Shown in pieces: positions 1-8,671 of a stretch of 62,921 bases of DNA. A program made the translations under genes and the position numbers. Within the stretch, counting starts at the first letter, position 1, and every line of letters starts with the position of its first letter. The notes beneath the pieces are model-generated. The model did not search any database and had not been told where the DNA came from. It saw only the letters and a program-made list of their open reading frames with translations. This DNA comes from Acidobacteriota bacterium (GTDB lineage Bacteria > Acidobacteriota > Blastocatellia > Pyrinomonadales > Pyrinomonadaceae), in the NCBI GenBank assembly GCA_019639135.1, contig JAHBSL010000025.1, positions 1-62,921 on the forward strand, given 5' to 3'.

Positions 1-4
1 TTTT

Positions 5-2857
5 TTATTTTTGTTCGCGGGTGGTGAGAAGCACGGCATCGGTGATCAGCTTGCCGCGGACGACCGCGACCCGCTTGCCATCCGGCGAAAAGGACAGATG
101 ATGGACCGAGTCGGGTTTTGTTGAAAGGTAAGGCCGAACGCGTTTCGATGCAAGGTCGATGTTCCAAACCGTCGAGGCCGAATCGCCGTCGCCGCTTCGT
201 TCGCGATAGAAAAAGCTTTTTCCGTCGTGAGACCAAGCAAAGACGAGCATCGGCAAGATATCAAGCTCGATCACTTCGCCGGCCGCGGACAGCGGCCGGA
301 CCACGACCCGGCCGCGGTTCGCCGCTTCGTCAAATTCCGCAACTGCGATGCGGTCGCCCGCTGGAGACATCTCCCAATAAGTATTTCCGAATGGGGGCAG
401 TAATGATACAGCCCCGCCATCGATCGGAACACTCCCGACAAATCTCTCATTGCCTCTGTTCACTTGGAACAGCACGCTTCGGCCGTCGGCGGAGCGACGC
501 GGGTTAAGGCCCGTGCCTTGCTCGGGGCCGATCATCACCTGATTACTGCCGTCGGCGTTCATTCGCCAGATCTTCCGCTCGCCCGACCGGTCGGAGACGA
601 AGAAGATGTAGCGTCCATCGGGCGAGACCATCGGCTCCCATTCGTTCGTCGTCCCGGAGGTCAGCCGGATCGGCTCTTTGCCATCGAGCGAGGACACCCA
701 GATCTTCGGGATGTTGTTCTCCAGCCCGTCATAAATGAGCTTTCCGGCCGGTGTCCACGAGGTTCGAAGATAGGCCGTCGCCTCGCGGGTGAGCTTCGTT
801 AGCTCGTTCGGAGCGTCGGCAGATCCCGTCCAGATATCGTTGGTCTGGCTGCGTTGAGCCGTGACGACCGAGCGGCCGTTTGCGCTCAGGCTGATGCCGA
901 AATATGAGTTCAGGTCGTTGGTCACACGCGTCTCGAGCCCATCGCTGATGCGGACGTGAAAAAGCTGATTGAGGTTCGAGACGGCGTCGCCCTGATTGAC
1001 GAGAAGCCCTTCGCCATCGGGCAGGATGGCGATCTCATTTATCTTCGTCCGCCGCGGCTGCATCACCACGGTTTCGGGGCCACCGTTGGCCGGGATTCGC
1101 ACCAGCGACCAGCTTTCCGCTGTTCCGACGTTCTCGACCTTGCTGAAAAAGATCGTCCGCCCATCGGCCGAGAAATGCGGGTCGCGAAGTATGGTGTTCT
1201 TCGGCGTTTGGTGAATAACGCGTTCGTCGCTGCCGTCGATGGCGTTCGCAGAAATGAGATGGATCGTCTCGCCGTAACGGATGATCAATATCCGTTCGCC
1301 GTCGGCCGAAAGCGATCCGAGGTCGTTGACGGTTTCGATCAGTCTTCGAGGCTGGCCGCCGAGCGAGGAGATCCGGTAGAGCGTTCCGTGGGTATCGAGC
1401 CGGCCGGCCGTAATGAAATATATCTGCGAACTATCGGGCGAGATCGCCATTCCGCCCCAGTACCAGACCATCTCCGGCGGCACCAATTGGAGCGAGGTGC
1501 GGTCTTCAACCTGGCGAATGTACATTGCCCGCCGCTCGTTCTCTTCGATGGTGTTGTAAACGACCGAGCGGCCGTCAGGCGTTATGTGGGCATAGACGAC
1601 GTTGTTCGATTGCGAAAGTTTCCGCGGGACCATGTTGGCGAAAGTGATCGCCCCGGCGGCCGGCCGAGAGAAATAGTACCAACCGGCAACGGCTCCGATG
1701 AGCACGACGGCGGCGGCGCCTATAAGCCAACGATACGAACCGACGGAAAATTCACGGTAGAGCCGCCGAAGCGAGCTGCCCGAACCGCCGCGTGTGTAGG
1801 TGTGCCAGATATCGGTGAGGATCGAATTGACCTCTTTCATCGAACGCGGCCTGGCCCGCCGCGATTTTGCGAGGCACTTTTCGATCAGCCGAACGATCGG
1901 GTCCGGAATCTCGGGCCTCAGCGAACGCATCGACGGCGGATCGGATTTGAGCAGGTTGCTGACTATCTCCGCATGGCTGTCGCCGGCAAATGGCCGCTTG
2001 CCGGTCAGCGCCTGATACATCACGACGCCGAGGCTGAAGATGTCGCTTCGGAAATCGACCTCTTTGCCTTCGGCCTGTTCCGGCGACATATAGGCCGGCG
2101 TTCCGATGACCTGCCCGGGCTGTGTCAGGCTATGGTCGTCCGGCGCCCCGGCACGAAGGCGTTCATCGACCTGGGCAAGGCCGAAATCGAGTATCTTCGG
2201 AACGCCCGAGTTTGAGACGAGAATGTTGCCCGGTTTTATGTCGCGGTGGATGATGCCGCGTTCGTGTGCGTGGGCGAGGGCGTCGGAAATGCAGGTGAAC
2301 CAGTCAAGGAACGTCCGTATGTCGATCCCTTCATCGGGCGTGACCTCATCGAGCCGCTGCCCGTCAACGTATTCCATCGTGATGATCGGCCGGCCGTCGA
2401 TATCTTCAACGGAATAGATGGTTGCGACGTTCGGGTGGTTGAGGTTCGCGGCGGCTAGGGCCTCATTGTGAAAACGCTTGACGAAGGCCGGGTCGCGGGC
2501 GAGGACGCTCGGCAGGGTCTTGATCGCCGTCGGGCGGTTCAGCCGCGTATCGGTCGCAAGATAAACGTCGCCCATACCGCCCGAGCCGATGCACCGCTCG
2601 ATCTTGAAATGTCCGAATTCGATGCCCGCGAGCGTTTGCGGAAGTTCATCGGGCGAGCCGGAAGATATCCCGGAGACGGCCGGTTCGTTGATGAATTCGC
2701 CGGCCTGCGACTCGGCCCCGAGGAGCGAGCGGACCTCGGCGAGCAGTTCCGCGTCATCACCGCATTCGCGGACAATGTAGGACTCCCGCTCCGCGGACGG
2801 CAGCTCGAGCGCGTTATTGAAAATCTCGTTTATCTTTTCCCAGCGATCGGGGGACAT
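5..2857 (-). CDS. Ser/Thr protein kinase with C-terminal beta-propeller (PD40/TolB-like) repeats
   Basis: A membrane-anchored Hanks-type kinase of about 950 aa. After an acidobacterial N-terminal helical segment starting MSPDRWEK, the kinase domain (about residues 82-350) shows the glycine loop GSGGMGDVY, the lysine in AIKTL, the catalytic HRDIKPGN, DFGLAQ and GTPAYMSPEQ. One transmembrane helix follows (WLIGAAAVVLIGAVAGWYYF). The rest is a run of propeller blades of the type SPDGRYIFFVSDRSG, probably an extracytoplasmic sensor. I chose the ATG at 2857 because the longer reading overlaps the upstream sigma gene, leaving only a 2-bp gap to that gene's stop. The two are clearly one operon. The substrate is unknown; phosphorylation of the paired sigma factor is an inference. 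Confidence 0.93.
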   Translation of the reverse strand: MSPDRWEKINEIFNNALELPSAERESYIVRECGDDAELLAEVRSLLGAESQAGEFINEPAVSGISSGSPDELPQTLAGIEFGHFKIERCIGSGGMGDVYLATDTRLNRPTAIKTLPSVLARDPAFVKRFHNEALAAANLNHPNVATIYSVEDIDGRPIITMEYVDGQRLDEVTPDEGIDIRTFLDWFTCISDALAHAHERGIIHRDIKPGNILVSNSGVPKILDFGLAQVDERLRAGAPDDHSLTQPGQVIGTPAYMSPEQAEGKEVDFRSDIFSLGVVMYQALTGKRPFAGDSHAEIVSNLLKSDPPSMRSLRPEIPDPIVRLIEKCLAKSRRARPRSMKEVNSILTDIWHTYTRGGSGSSLRRLYREFSVGSYRWLIGAAAVVLIGAVAGWYYFSRPAAGAITFANMVPRKLSQSNNVVYAHITPDGRSVVYNTIEENERRAMYIRQVEDRTSLQLVPPEMVWYWGGMAISPDSSQIYFITAGRLDTHGTLYRISSLGGQPRRLIETVNDLGSLSADGERILIIRYGETIHLISANAIDGSDERVIHQTPKNTILRDPHFSADGRTIFFSKVENVGTAESWSLVRIPANGGPETVVMQPRRTKINEIAILPDGEGLLVNQGDAVSNLNQLFHVRISDGLETRVTNDLNSYFGISLSANGRSVVTAQRSQTNDIWTGSADAPNELTKLTREATAYLRTSWTPAGKLIYDGLENNIPKIWVSSLDGKEPIRLTSGTTNEWEPMVSPDGRYIFFVSDRSGERKIWRMNADGSNQVMIGPEQGTGLNPRRSADGRSVLFQVNRGNERFVGSVPIDGGAVSLLPPFGNTYWEMSPAGDRIAVAEFDEAANRGRVVVRPLSAAGEVIELDILPMLVFAWSHDGKSFFYRERSGDGDSASTVWNIDLASKRVRPYLSTKPDSVHHLSFSPDGKRVAVVRGKLITDAVLLTTREQK

Positions 2858-2859
2858 GG

Positions 2860-3432
2860 TTAGGCAGAGCCTTTTAATTCGCGATAGAGCCACGCCCTCG
2901 CGAGATTCCAGTCGCGGCGGACCGTACGGGTCGAAAGGTCGAGCGTTTCGGCGACCTGATCTTCGGTGAGTCCGGCAAAGTATTTCATCTCTACTATCTG
3001 TGCCTGCCGGGGACTGAGCTTCGCGAGCCGTTCGAGAGCCTCGTCGAGGGCGATCATATCTTCGTGCTTTTCGATGGCGACCTCGGCACGATCATCGAGC
3101 GTGACCATGATCTGGTCGCCGCCTCGCTTCAGGCTGTTGCGCTTGCGGGCCGAATCGACCAGGACCCGCCGCATCAACTGAGCTGAGATCGCAAAAAAAT
3201 GATTCCTGTCCTGCCAATTGACCCGGTTCGAATCAACGAGCCTTAGGAATGCCTCGTTGACAAGAGCGGTTGTTTGAAGAGTATGGTCGGGATTTTGCCG
3301 CCGCATATAGTTGCGGGCAAGGCGGCGGAGTTCCTGATAAACGGCCGGCATCAGTTGCTCAAGCGCGCCTTCATCGCCCTCACGCCAGGCGAGCAGCAAT
3401 TGGGTTATTTCAGGCGAATCTTTCGTCGTCAT
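2860..3432 (-). CDS. ECF-type sigma-70 family RNA polymerase sigma factor
   Basis: 190 aa, the usual length of an ECF sigma factor. Region 2 is visible around residues 15-95 (LMPAVYQELRRLARNYMRRQ, then FFAISAQLMRRVLVDSARK) and region 4 near the C-terminus (LSPRQAQIVEMKYFAGLTED followed by the TVRRDWNLARAWL recognition helix). It resembles the sigma-70 X6 (TIGR02999-like) subgroup common in Acidobacteria and Planctomycetes. It is the first gene of an operon with the downstream Ser/Thr kinase. No anti-sigma factor gene is adjacent, so control by phosphorylation is plausible but inferred. Confidence 0.93.
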   Translation of the reverse strand: MTTKDSPEITQLLLAWREGDEGALEQLMPAVYQELRRLARNYMRRQNPDHTLQTTALVNEAFLRLVDSNRVNWQDRNHFFAISAQLMRRVLVDSARKRNSLKRGGDQIMVTLDDRAEVAIEKHEDMIALDEALERLAKLSPRQAQIVEMKYFAGLTEDQVAETLDLSTRTVRRDWNLARAWLYRELKGSA

Positions 3433-3632
3433 TTCGGGATAACGATCAGCGTCAAGAACTTACCTTTCAAACTGCAATACGGCGATTCTAGCACATAGGT
3501 TCGCTGCCGCTTAGCTTTGCTCACATTTTCGTCTTGTGTCCTGTTACATAAGCGGGTGTCGTCTTATCGGGATGAAGACCGGCGGCAGCGTCGGGAAAGT
3601 CATATACGGAATTTATACGGAGCGATCATTTT

Positions 3633-4139
3633 ATGGCAAAGCTACAAGAATTCAACGGGTTCACGCAGGTGAATCTTCACGCGTCGGTCGGCGAGAACGG
3701 CGTCAATGCAAAGAACGATGTCATCGCGGTTCAGGCCCTGATGCGTTACGGGCTCAACTGGCGTCGGTCATGGGCAGATGTAGAACTGCCGGAACCGAAC
3801 GGAGTTATGGGGCCGAAGACGGCGGCACTCATCCGCCGCTTTCAGCAGGAACTCCGAAAGTCCGCCGGCCGCGGCGTTATCGTTGACGGCCGCATCGACC
3901 CGGCAAAGGGAATTCGGCCTTCGGGCCGCCGGGCAATGTGGACGATCCTGATGCTAAACACGGCGGCGGTCGAGACCTTTCTGCTTAAAGGGGCGGAAGG
4001 TGTGAGCTACATCCACGAGATCAGCAAGCAGTATCCGGCATTCAAAGCGGCGATCGGCAGCAACGGAGTCGGCACGCTCGACCTTGAACTCGAAGGCTCG
4101 GCACCCGGGATCGGCACGCTCGGGCTGTCGCTTGAATAA
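3633..4139 (+). CDS. Peptidoglycan-binding-like protein
   Basis: 168 aa without a signal peptide. Residues about 20-75 resemble a PG_binding_1-type fold (NDVIAVQALMRYGLNW, then GVMGPKTAALIRRFQQEL), where the GxxGPxTxxxIxxFQ pattern is typical of three-helix peptidoglycan-binding modules. The C-terminal half is unrecognised. The ORF stands alone after a 200-bp divergent region; a purine-rich stretch (cggagcg) precedes the ATG. A function in cell-wall binding is uncertain because no export signal is visible. It might instead belong to the contractile or secretion-associated proteins that reuse this fold. Confidence 0.7.
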   Translation: MAKLQEFNGFTQVNLHASVGENGVNAKNDVIAVQALMRYGLNWRRSWADVELPEPNGVMGPKTAALIRRFQQELRKSAGRGVIVDGRIDPAKGIRPSGRRAMWTILMLNTAAVETFLLKGAEGVSYIHEISKQYPAFKAAIGSNGVGTLDLELEGSAPGIGTLGLSLE

Positions 4140-4172
4140 CAGGCACCAGATCAACAGAAGGAGAAAGACAGA

Positions 4173-4442
4173 ATGAACAAGAAAATGAAGACGATAATTG
4201 CTACCGCCGTCCTGATGCTTGGGACGGTCGTCGCCATGCCGGCAGACCTCAAGAATGAGGACGGCAAGCGTTACGAGGTAAAGGTCCACGACGGCGGCAC
4301 GACGCGCAACACGTGGATCGACGGCAATTCAACGGTCCTCAGTATCTGCAGCAGCTGCGAGATCGAGGTAGTCGGGGTCGGCAAAATGCGGGTCAGCGGA
4401 TCGGACAAGCTGATCATCAAGAACGGTAAGTTGAGCAAATGA
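4173..4442 (+). CDS. Small secreted protein of unknown function
   Basis: 89 aa with an N-terminal signal peptide (KKMKTIIATAVLMLGTVVAM, likely cleaved near MPA). The mature part is short, beta-rich and contains a CSSCE pair at about residues 64-67. It starts 33 bp after the preceding gene, behind the strong ribosome binding site aaggagaaag, so the two are probably cotranscribed. No family recognised. Confidence 0.75.
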   Translation: MNKKMKTIIATAVLMLGTVVAMPADLKNEDGKRYEVKVHDGGTTRNTWIDGNSTVLSICSSCEIEVVGVGKMRVSGSDKLIIKNGKLSK

Positions 4443-4476
4443 ACATGAAATAAGAGGCGAACTTAGGAGAAAAATA

Positions 4477-5424
4477 ATGTTAGACGCAATCACAACCGGA
4501 AGTAATAAAGGCTCCCTGCCGAAATATGATTACCGCGAAACGATCGTCGCCTCGCGGCGGGTGAACTGGGCTATCGAGGACATCATCGGCGGCGATAAGA
4601 AGCTCGACTTGAGCAAACGATTCATGCCCGAATCGCTCGCTCGGGTCGATGGGCTCGGCTTTCTGAACGAAGACGAAAAGCGAGTGTTGAACCAGATCCG
4701 CGGCCACGCATATCTGTCGATCTTCGGGCTCGTTGAGGAGTTCATCCTGCCGTTCGTGCTCGACCACGTGAGGCCGTCGCTTGATAAGGATGACTATCGT
4801 GTCCGGGCATTCCTGCAATTTGCGAGCGAAGAAGCGAAGCATATTCAGCTCTTTAAGCGGTTCAGCAGCGAGTTTCAGGAGAACTTCGGTACCGAATGCA
4901 AGGTGATCGGCCCGCCGCCCGAGGTGGCAAAGGCTGTTCTTGCCCACGGCCCGCTCGGCGTGGCGTTGGTCATTCTTCACATCGAATGGATGACGCAGCG
5001 GCATTACCTCGACAGCATCAAGAACGACCAGGACCTCGACCCGCAGTTCAAGAGCCTGCTCAAGCACCACTGGCTTGAGGAAGCGCAGCACGCCAAGCTC
5101 GACACGATGATGATAGAGACACTCGCCGCCGGAATGCCGGAACACCAGATCAAGGAAGGCGTTGCGGACTATCTGGACATTGGCGGATTTCTCGATACCG
5201 GCCTCAAGCAGCAGACGCTCTTCGACCTTGAGGCGTTCGAGGCCGCGACCGGCCGCACGCTTACCGAGGCCGAACGCGAGGAGTTCATAACGGTCCAGCA
5301 TCAGGCAAACCGCTGGACCTATCTCGGGACCGGGATGTCGCATCCGAAGTTCCTCGAAACGGTCGGAGCGCTCGACCCCGCAGAGCGGGAAAAGCTCGAG
5401 GAGATCGTTCCGGCATTTTGCTAG
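4477..5424 (+). CDS. Ferritin-like diiron protein (AurF/diiron oxygenase-like)
   Basis: 315 aa, largely helical. Two metal-binding signatures typical of diiron carboxylate four-helix bundles are visible: FASEEAKHIQLF (EExxH) and WLEEAQHAKLD (EExxH), with additional acidic or histidine ligands in GLVEEFILPF and LHIEWMTQRHY. This arrangement fits the ferritin-like superfamily, possibly the p-aminobenzoate N-oxygenase (AurF) branch. The substrate cannot be read from sequence. A good ribosome binding site (ttaggagaaa) precedes the ATG. The OsmC gene downstream suggests an oxidative or small-molecule stress setting. Confidence 0.65.
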   Translation: MLDAITTGSNKGSLPKYDYRETIVASRRVNWAIEDIIGGDKKLDLSKRFMPESLARVDGLGFLNEDEKRVLNQIRGHAYLSIFGLVEEFILPFVLDHVRPSLDKDDYRVRAFLQFASEEAKHIQLFKRFSSEFQENFGTECKVIGPPPEVAKAVLAHGPLGVALVILHIEWMTQRHYLDSIKNDQDLDPQFKSLLKHHWLEEAQHAKLDTMMIETLAAGMPEHQIKEGVADYLDIGGFLDTGLKQQTLFDLEAFEAATGRTLTEAEREEFITVQHQANRWTYLGTGMSHPKFLETVGALDPAEREKLEEIVPAFC

Positions 5425-5492
5425 GAGTGCCGAGTGGGCGGCGGGTTCCGTCGCCTTCGTGCATCGCGAACAATACAAATTAGGAGAGAATT

Positions 5493-6062
5493 ATGCAGAC
5501 AGCACAGAAAGAACAAAAGATAGTCAACGGCGTCAACGTTACGGAGCTTTTCGAAACGATCGATGCCATCGGTGGAAACAAAGAGATCGCGAAATTCAAT
5601 TTTCGGGCGAGAAACAAATGGATCAACGGCGGCCAGAACGAGACGGTCGTTGACGACTACGACGGAGCGTGCCAGACGTTCAAGCGCGATACGCCGTTCG
5701 TGTTCAGGAAGGACGAGCCGGCGATCCTGCTCGGAACGGATACCGGTGCGAACCCGGTCGAGTATCTGCTTGCGGCCCTCGCTGGCTGCCTTACGACGAG
5801 CCTCGTGTACCACGCGGCGGCGAAAGGCATCAAAGTCGATGAGGTTACATCGACTTATTCGGGGAACCTCGATCTTCGAGGGTTTCTCGGGATGGACCGG
5901 AACATCCGAAACGGCTACAGCGATATAAACATCGAGTTCCGGGTCAAGGGCGATGCGACGGACGAGCAGCTTGAGGAACTTGTCCGTGTCGCCGAGCAGA
6001 GGTCGCCGGTCTATGACGTGGTCTCAAAGAGCGTTCCGGTGACGGTGACGGTCGCGAAGTAG
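5493..6062 (+). CDS. OsmC family protein (peroxiredoxin-like)
   Basis: 189 aa OsmC/Ohr-type domain. The helix bearing the peroxidatic cysteine is present (YLLAALAGCLTTSLVYHAAA). The second, resolving cysteine expected in OsmC or Ohr enzymes falls in the segment AEQRSPVYDVVSKSVPV, where no Cys is found. Peroxide reduction may therefore use an external thiol, or the protein may belong to the uncharacterised OsmC-like branch. It follows the diiron gene with its own ribosome binding site (ttaggagaga). Confidence 0.85.
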   Translation: MQTAQKEQKIVNGVNVTELFETIDAIGGNKEIAKFNFRARNKWINGGQNETVVDDYDGACQTFKRDTPFVFRKDEPAILLGTDTGANPVEYLLAALAGCLTTSLVYHAAAKGIKVDEVTSTYSGNLDLRGFLGMDRNIRNGYSDINIEFRVKGDATDEQLEELVRVAEQRSPVYDVVSKSVPVTVTVAK

Positions 6063-6179
6063 AAAAAGATCGATCCGACTGAATCCGAACGCCCCCGAAG
6101 CTCGAAAACTAGGAATGAACCAATTCGACAAGGTTCTGCACTAAAGGTACTCCTGGTTTCCGAGCAAGGGGAAGGTAAA

Positions 6180-6209
6180 AAAGCCGCGGGAATCGCTTCC
6201 GGCGGCTTT
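6180..6209. terminator. Bidirectional intrinsic terminator
   Basis: The arm aagccgc pairs with gcggctt, with an inner ggaa/ttcc stem around a TCGC loop. An A-run lies on the left and a T-run on the right, so the hairpin can end transcription of the OsmC gene (+) and of the convergent mglA (-). Confidence 0.8.
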
Positions 6210-6233
6210 TTATTTTTATCGGTTCGTTCTCTG

Positions 6234-6818
6234 TTAGGTCTTGCGAAGTTCCGTAAGTACTTGTTTCGCAACGGCTTTCAGAGTGTCGAAGACGCCCGTG
6301 CCGGTGGTTGCGACCGCTTCGAAGACCGGTTCGCCCTTTTTCTGGAGCTCGTAGGTCAGATCCTCGACCGGAACGGCTCCCGGAAGGTCGCGCTTGTTCA
6401 ATTGCAGAACGTAGGGCAACTGCATCAGGTCATAGCCCTGCGTTTGCAGGTTTTCCTCCAGGTTATAGAGCGATTCGACGTTCGCGTCCATCCTTTCTTC
6501 CTGGCTGTCGGCGACAAAGACCACGCCGTCAACGCCTTTGAGGATCAGCTTTCGCGAGGCATCGTAATAGACCTGGCCCGGAACGGTATAGAGGTGAAAA
6601 CGCGTCTTGAAGCCGCGGACGGTCCCGAGCTCAAGGGGCATAAAGTCAAAAAAGAGCGTGCGGTCCGTCTCGGTGGCGAGGCTAATGAGCTTGCCTTTCG
6701 CCTGTGGAGCCGTTGCGTCGTAAATATACTGGAGATTCGTCGTCTTGCCGCAAAGGCCAGGCCCGTAATAGACGATCTTGCAATTTATTTCCCGCGATGC
6801 GTAGTTGATAAAGGTCAT
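6234..6818 (-). CDS. mglA: MglA-family small Ras-like GTPase
   Basis: 194 aa, the usual MglA length. The P-loop is [10 protein letters not shown], the switch region includes a TVPGQ motif in place of DxxGQ, and the base-recognition motif is NKRDL. MglA is the polarity GTPase that controls gliding or pilus motility in Myxococcus and is widespread in Acidobacteria. The GTPase-activating partner MglB lies directly upstream with a 41-bp gap, giving the usual mglB-mglA order. Confidence 0.93.
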   Translation of the reverse strand: MTFINYASREINCKIVYYGPGLCGKTTNLQYIYDATAPQAKGKLISLATETDRTLFFDFMPLELGTVRGFKTRFHLYTVPGQVYYDASRKLILKGVDGVVFVADSQEERMDANVESLYNLEENLQTQGYDLMQLPYVLQLNKRDLPGAVPVEDLTYELQKKGEPVFEAVATTGTGVFDTLKAVAKQVLTELRKT

Positions 6819-6859
6819 GGCTCTGCTTGGGGCTGTTTTAAAATAACGCCGTTAAAATT

Positions 6860-7342
6860 CTAGCTGAAAAGACTATCGATATCCTCGTCGGTGATATCTG
6901 CAAAGGCCGATGCGCTATTTGCCGCAAATGCCTGCGACTGTTTTGAGGCTTCTTCAAGTATCGCCGCGACCTCGTAACTGGCCCGCTTTGTCCGCAGTTT
7001 TACAAGACCGAGGGTCGAGCGTTCATCGAACACGACGACGAGCAGGCTGCGGCCGATGACGCTGATGAATATGCTTTCGCGTTCGCCTTCATGAAAGACT
7101 GCCGGGAAGCCGTCTTCGCCGATCAGCTTTGCCATGCTGTTGGTCGCAGCGACGTTGCCGGCCGCAAGCGAAGCAAAGCTCGTCGTGTCCATGTCGCCGA
7201 TGTCGCCGTTGAACGCGATCGTTTGTCCATCGCGGTCAACCAGAAAAACGACCCGGGCTACGCACTCAACGCATAACCGAGCGAGGACGGTCTTTAACTT
7301 CTGAAACTCTTGTTCCTGCAGGATAAAGGGCGAATGGGCCAT
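6860..7342 (-). CDS. mglB: MglB-like Roadblock/LC7 protein, GAP for MglA
   Basis: 160 aa Roadblock/LC7 domain (VVFLVDRDGQTIAFNGDIGD, followed by LVVVFDERSTLGLVKLRTKR). Roadblock proteins of this length beside MglA act as its dimeric GTPase-activating protein. The C-terminal 30 residues are low complexity and acidic (ITDEDIDSLFS). It is the first gene of the pair; the promoter must lie in the 223-bp divergent region shared with yvcK. Confidence 0.88.
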   Translation of the reverse strand: MAHSPFILQEQEFQKLKTVLARLCVECVARVVFLVDRDGQTIAFNGDIGDMDTTSFASLAAGNVAATNSMAKLIGEDGFPAVFHEGERESIFISVIGRSLLVVVFDERSTLGLVKLRTKRASYEVAAILEEASKQSQAFAANSASAFADITDEDIDSLFS

Positions 7343-7480
7343 TTCGTGATTACCCGAAGTTTAGGATGAAAAAGAGAACTCTGCGGATCCGCAACTTCCT
7401 CGAAAGTTGGAGGGGTGGTCGAACGACCAAATATAAAGGTAGCATAGGCGAGAGCGGGCAAACAAGATGTTTTTAAACTT

Positions 7481-7548
7481 TTTTGCCAAAAATCTTGAGG
7501 TTTTGGTCAATTAGAAATATGATGCGAACGGCAGTGTTTTTGGCAAAA
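7481..7548. repeat. 12-bp inverted repeat flanking the yvcK promoter
   Basis: The left arm ttttgccaaaaa (7481-7492) and right arm tttttggcaaaa (7537-7548) are perfect inverted copies 44 bp apart. They bracket the predicted -35/-10 pair, so they could be two operator half-sites or a cruciform/loop element. Function is inferred only from position. Confidence 0.5.
7495..7523 (+). promoter_or_regulatory. Putative sigma-70 promoter of the yvcK-glmU-glmS cluster
   Basis: TTGAGG at 7495-7500 and TATGAT at 7518-7523, with 17-bp spacing, located 43 bp upstream of the yvcK ATG. Confidence 0.6.
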
Positions 7549-7565
7549 GCCCGGAAATCGAAGAA

Positions 7566-8618
7566 ATGACGCACCTTTTTCACCGGAACGCAAATGTTGT
7601 CGCCATCGGTGGAGGCAATGGCCTTTCGACGCTGCTATCGGGGCTGAAGGCCTTTGTCGGCGATCGAGGCGATGGGTACAGCCCGATCAACGAGCTTTCG
7701 GCGATCGTTGCCGTCTCGGATGACGGCGGAAGTTCCGGACGTCTGCGGGATGAACTGGACATTCCGCCGCCCGGCGATATTCGCAATTGCCTGGTCGCAC
7801 TTTCGGAGGATTCACATCTGCTCTCTCGGCTTTTTCGGCACCGGTTCAGCGGAGACGGCGAGCTTGCAGGACATAGTGTCGGAAATCTTTTTCTTGCCGC
7901 ACTTTCGGAAGTTACCGGCGATTTTTCGGAAGCGGTGCGGCTTTCGGCCGAGATCCTGGCTACAAAAGGGCATCTTTATCCTGCGACGAGCACGAATGTC
8001 CGCATCGCCGCCCGCACCACTGAAGGCGAGACCATAAAAGGCGAGACCAAGATCGGGAAATGCGGCAAGCGTATCGAGCGGCTTTTCCTCGAACCGGCAG
8101 AGTGCGAGCCGCTGCCAGGCGCGATCGAGGCGATCCGAAGTGCGAATCTTATAACGGTCGGCCCGGGATCGCTTTATACAAGCATTTTACCGCCGCTTTT
8201 GGTTCCGGCGATCCGGCGTGCGATCGTTGAATCCGCGGCCGTTAAGGTCTTTGTCTGCAATCTGATGACCCAGCCCGGCGAGACCGACGGAATGACCGGC
8301 CGGAGGCATCTGGAGGTAGTGAAAGAACACATTCCCGAACTACAATTCGACCATCTCATTGTCAACAACCGGCCGGTTTCGGAAAGACAAGCCGACCTTT
8401 ACCTAAGAGAAGGTGCCGAGCAGATCGGGGTTCACGGCTCAATGAACGAAGAAGAGATCGAGGGAGCGGTCGTTATCAAACGCGACCTGCTCGATTCGGG
8501 CGAAAAGGTCCGGCACGACCCGGCAAAGCTTGCCCGCACTGTACTCGAATGCCTCGGCGCGGGTGCGAGCGGCTTTTTGCATACCTCAAAGGCCCCGGAT
8601 ATCGGGACTGTTGCGTGA
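7566..8618 (+). CDS. yvcK: YvcK/GlmR (CofD-like) gluconeogenesis and cell-wall precursor regulator
   Basis: 350 aa, typical for the YvcK/CofD-like family. Signatures are VVAIGGGNGLSTLLSGLKAF at the N-terminus, VAVSDDGGSSGRLRDEL and LITVGPGSLYTSILPPLLVP. In Bacillus this protein (GlmR) binds UDP-GlcNAc and stimulates GlmS. Here it sits directly upstream of glmU and glmS, which strongly supports the same role. It probably heads the operon. Confidence in the family is high; confidence in the regulatory role comes from literature plus context. Confidence 0.93.
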   Translation: MTHLFHRNANVVAIGGGNGLSTLLSGLKAFVGDRGDGYSPINELSAIVAVSDDGGSSGRLRDELDIPPPGDIRNCLVALSEDSHLLSRLFRHRFSGDGELAGHSVGNLFLAALSEVTGDFSEAVRLSAEILATKGHLYPATSTNVRIAARTTEGETIKGETKIGKCGKRIERLFLEPAECEPLPGAIEAIRSANLITVGPGSLYTSILPPLLVPAIRRAIVESAAVKVFVCNLMTQPGETDGMTGRRHLEVVKEHIPELQFDHLIVNNRPVSERQADLYLREGAEQIGVHGSMNEEEIEGAVVIKRDLLDSGEKVRHDPAKLARTVLECLGAGASGFLHTSKAPDIGTVA

Positions 8619-8671
8619 CATAAGCCTGCTTTATTCGTATCATTTCACTTTCTTGTTGTCCGAAACCTGAA

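Noticed and set aside
956..2215. Long plus-strand ORF of 419 codons opposite the kinase gene
   Set aside because: It is the antisense of the propeller and kinase coding sequence; composition is Arg/Asp-rich and shows no domain, as for shadows in GC-rich genes.
4480..5478. 332-codon minus-strand ORF opposite the diiron gene
   Set aside because: Antisense shadow; the plus-strand reading has EExxH motifs and a ribosome binding site.
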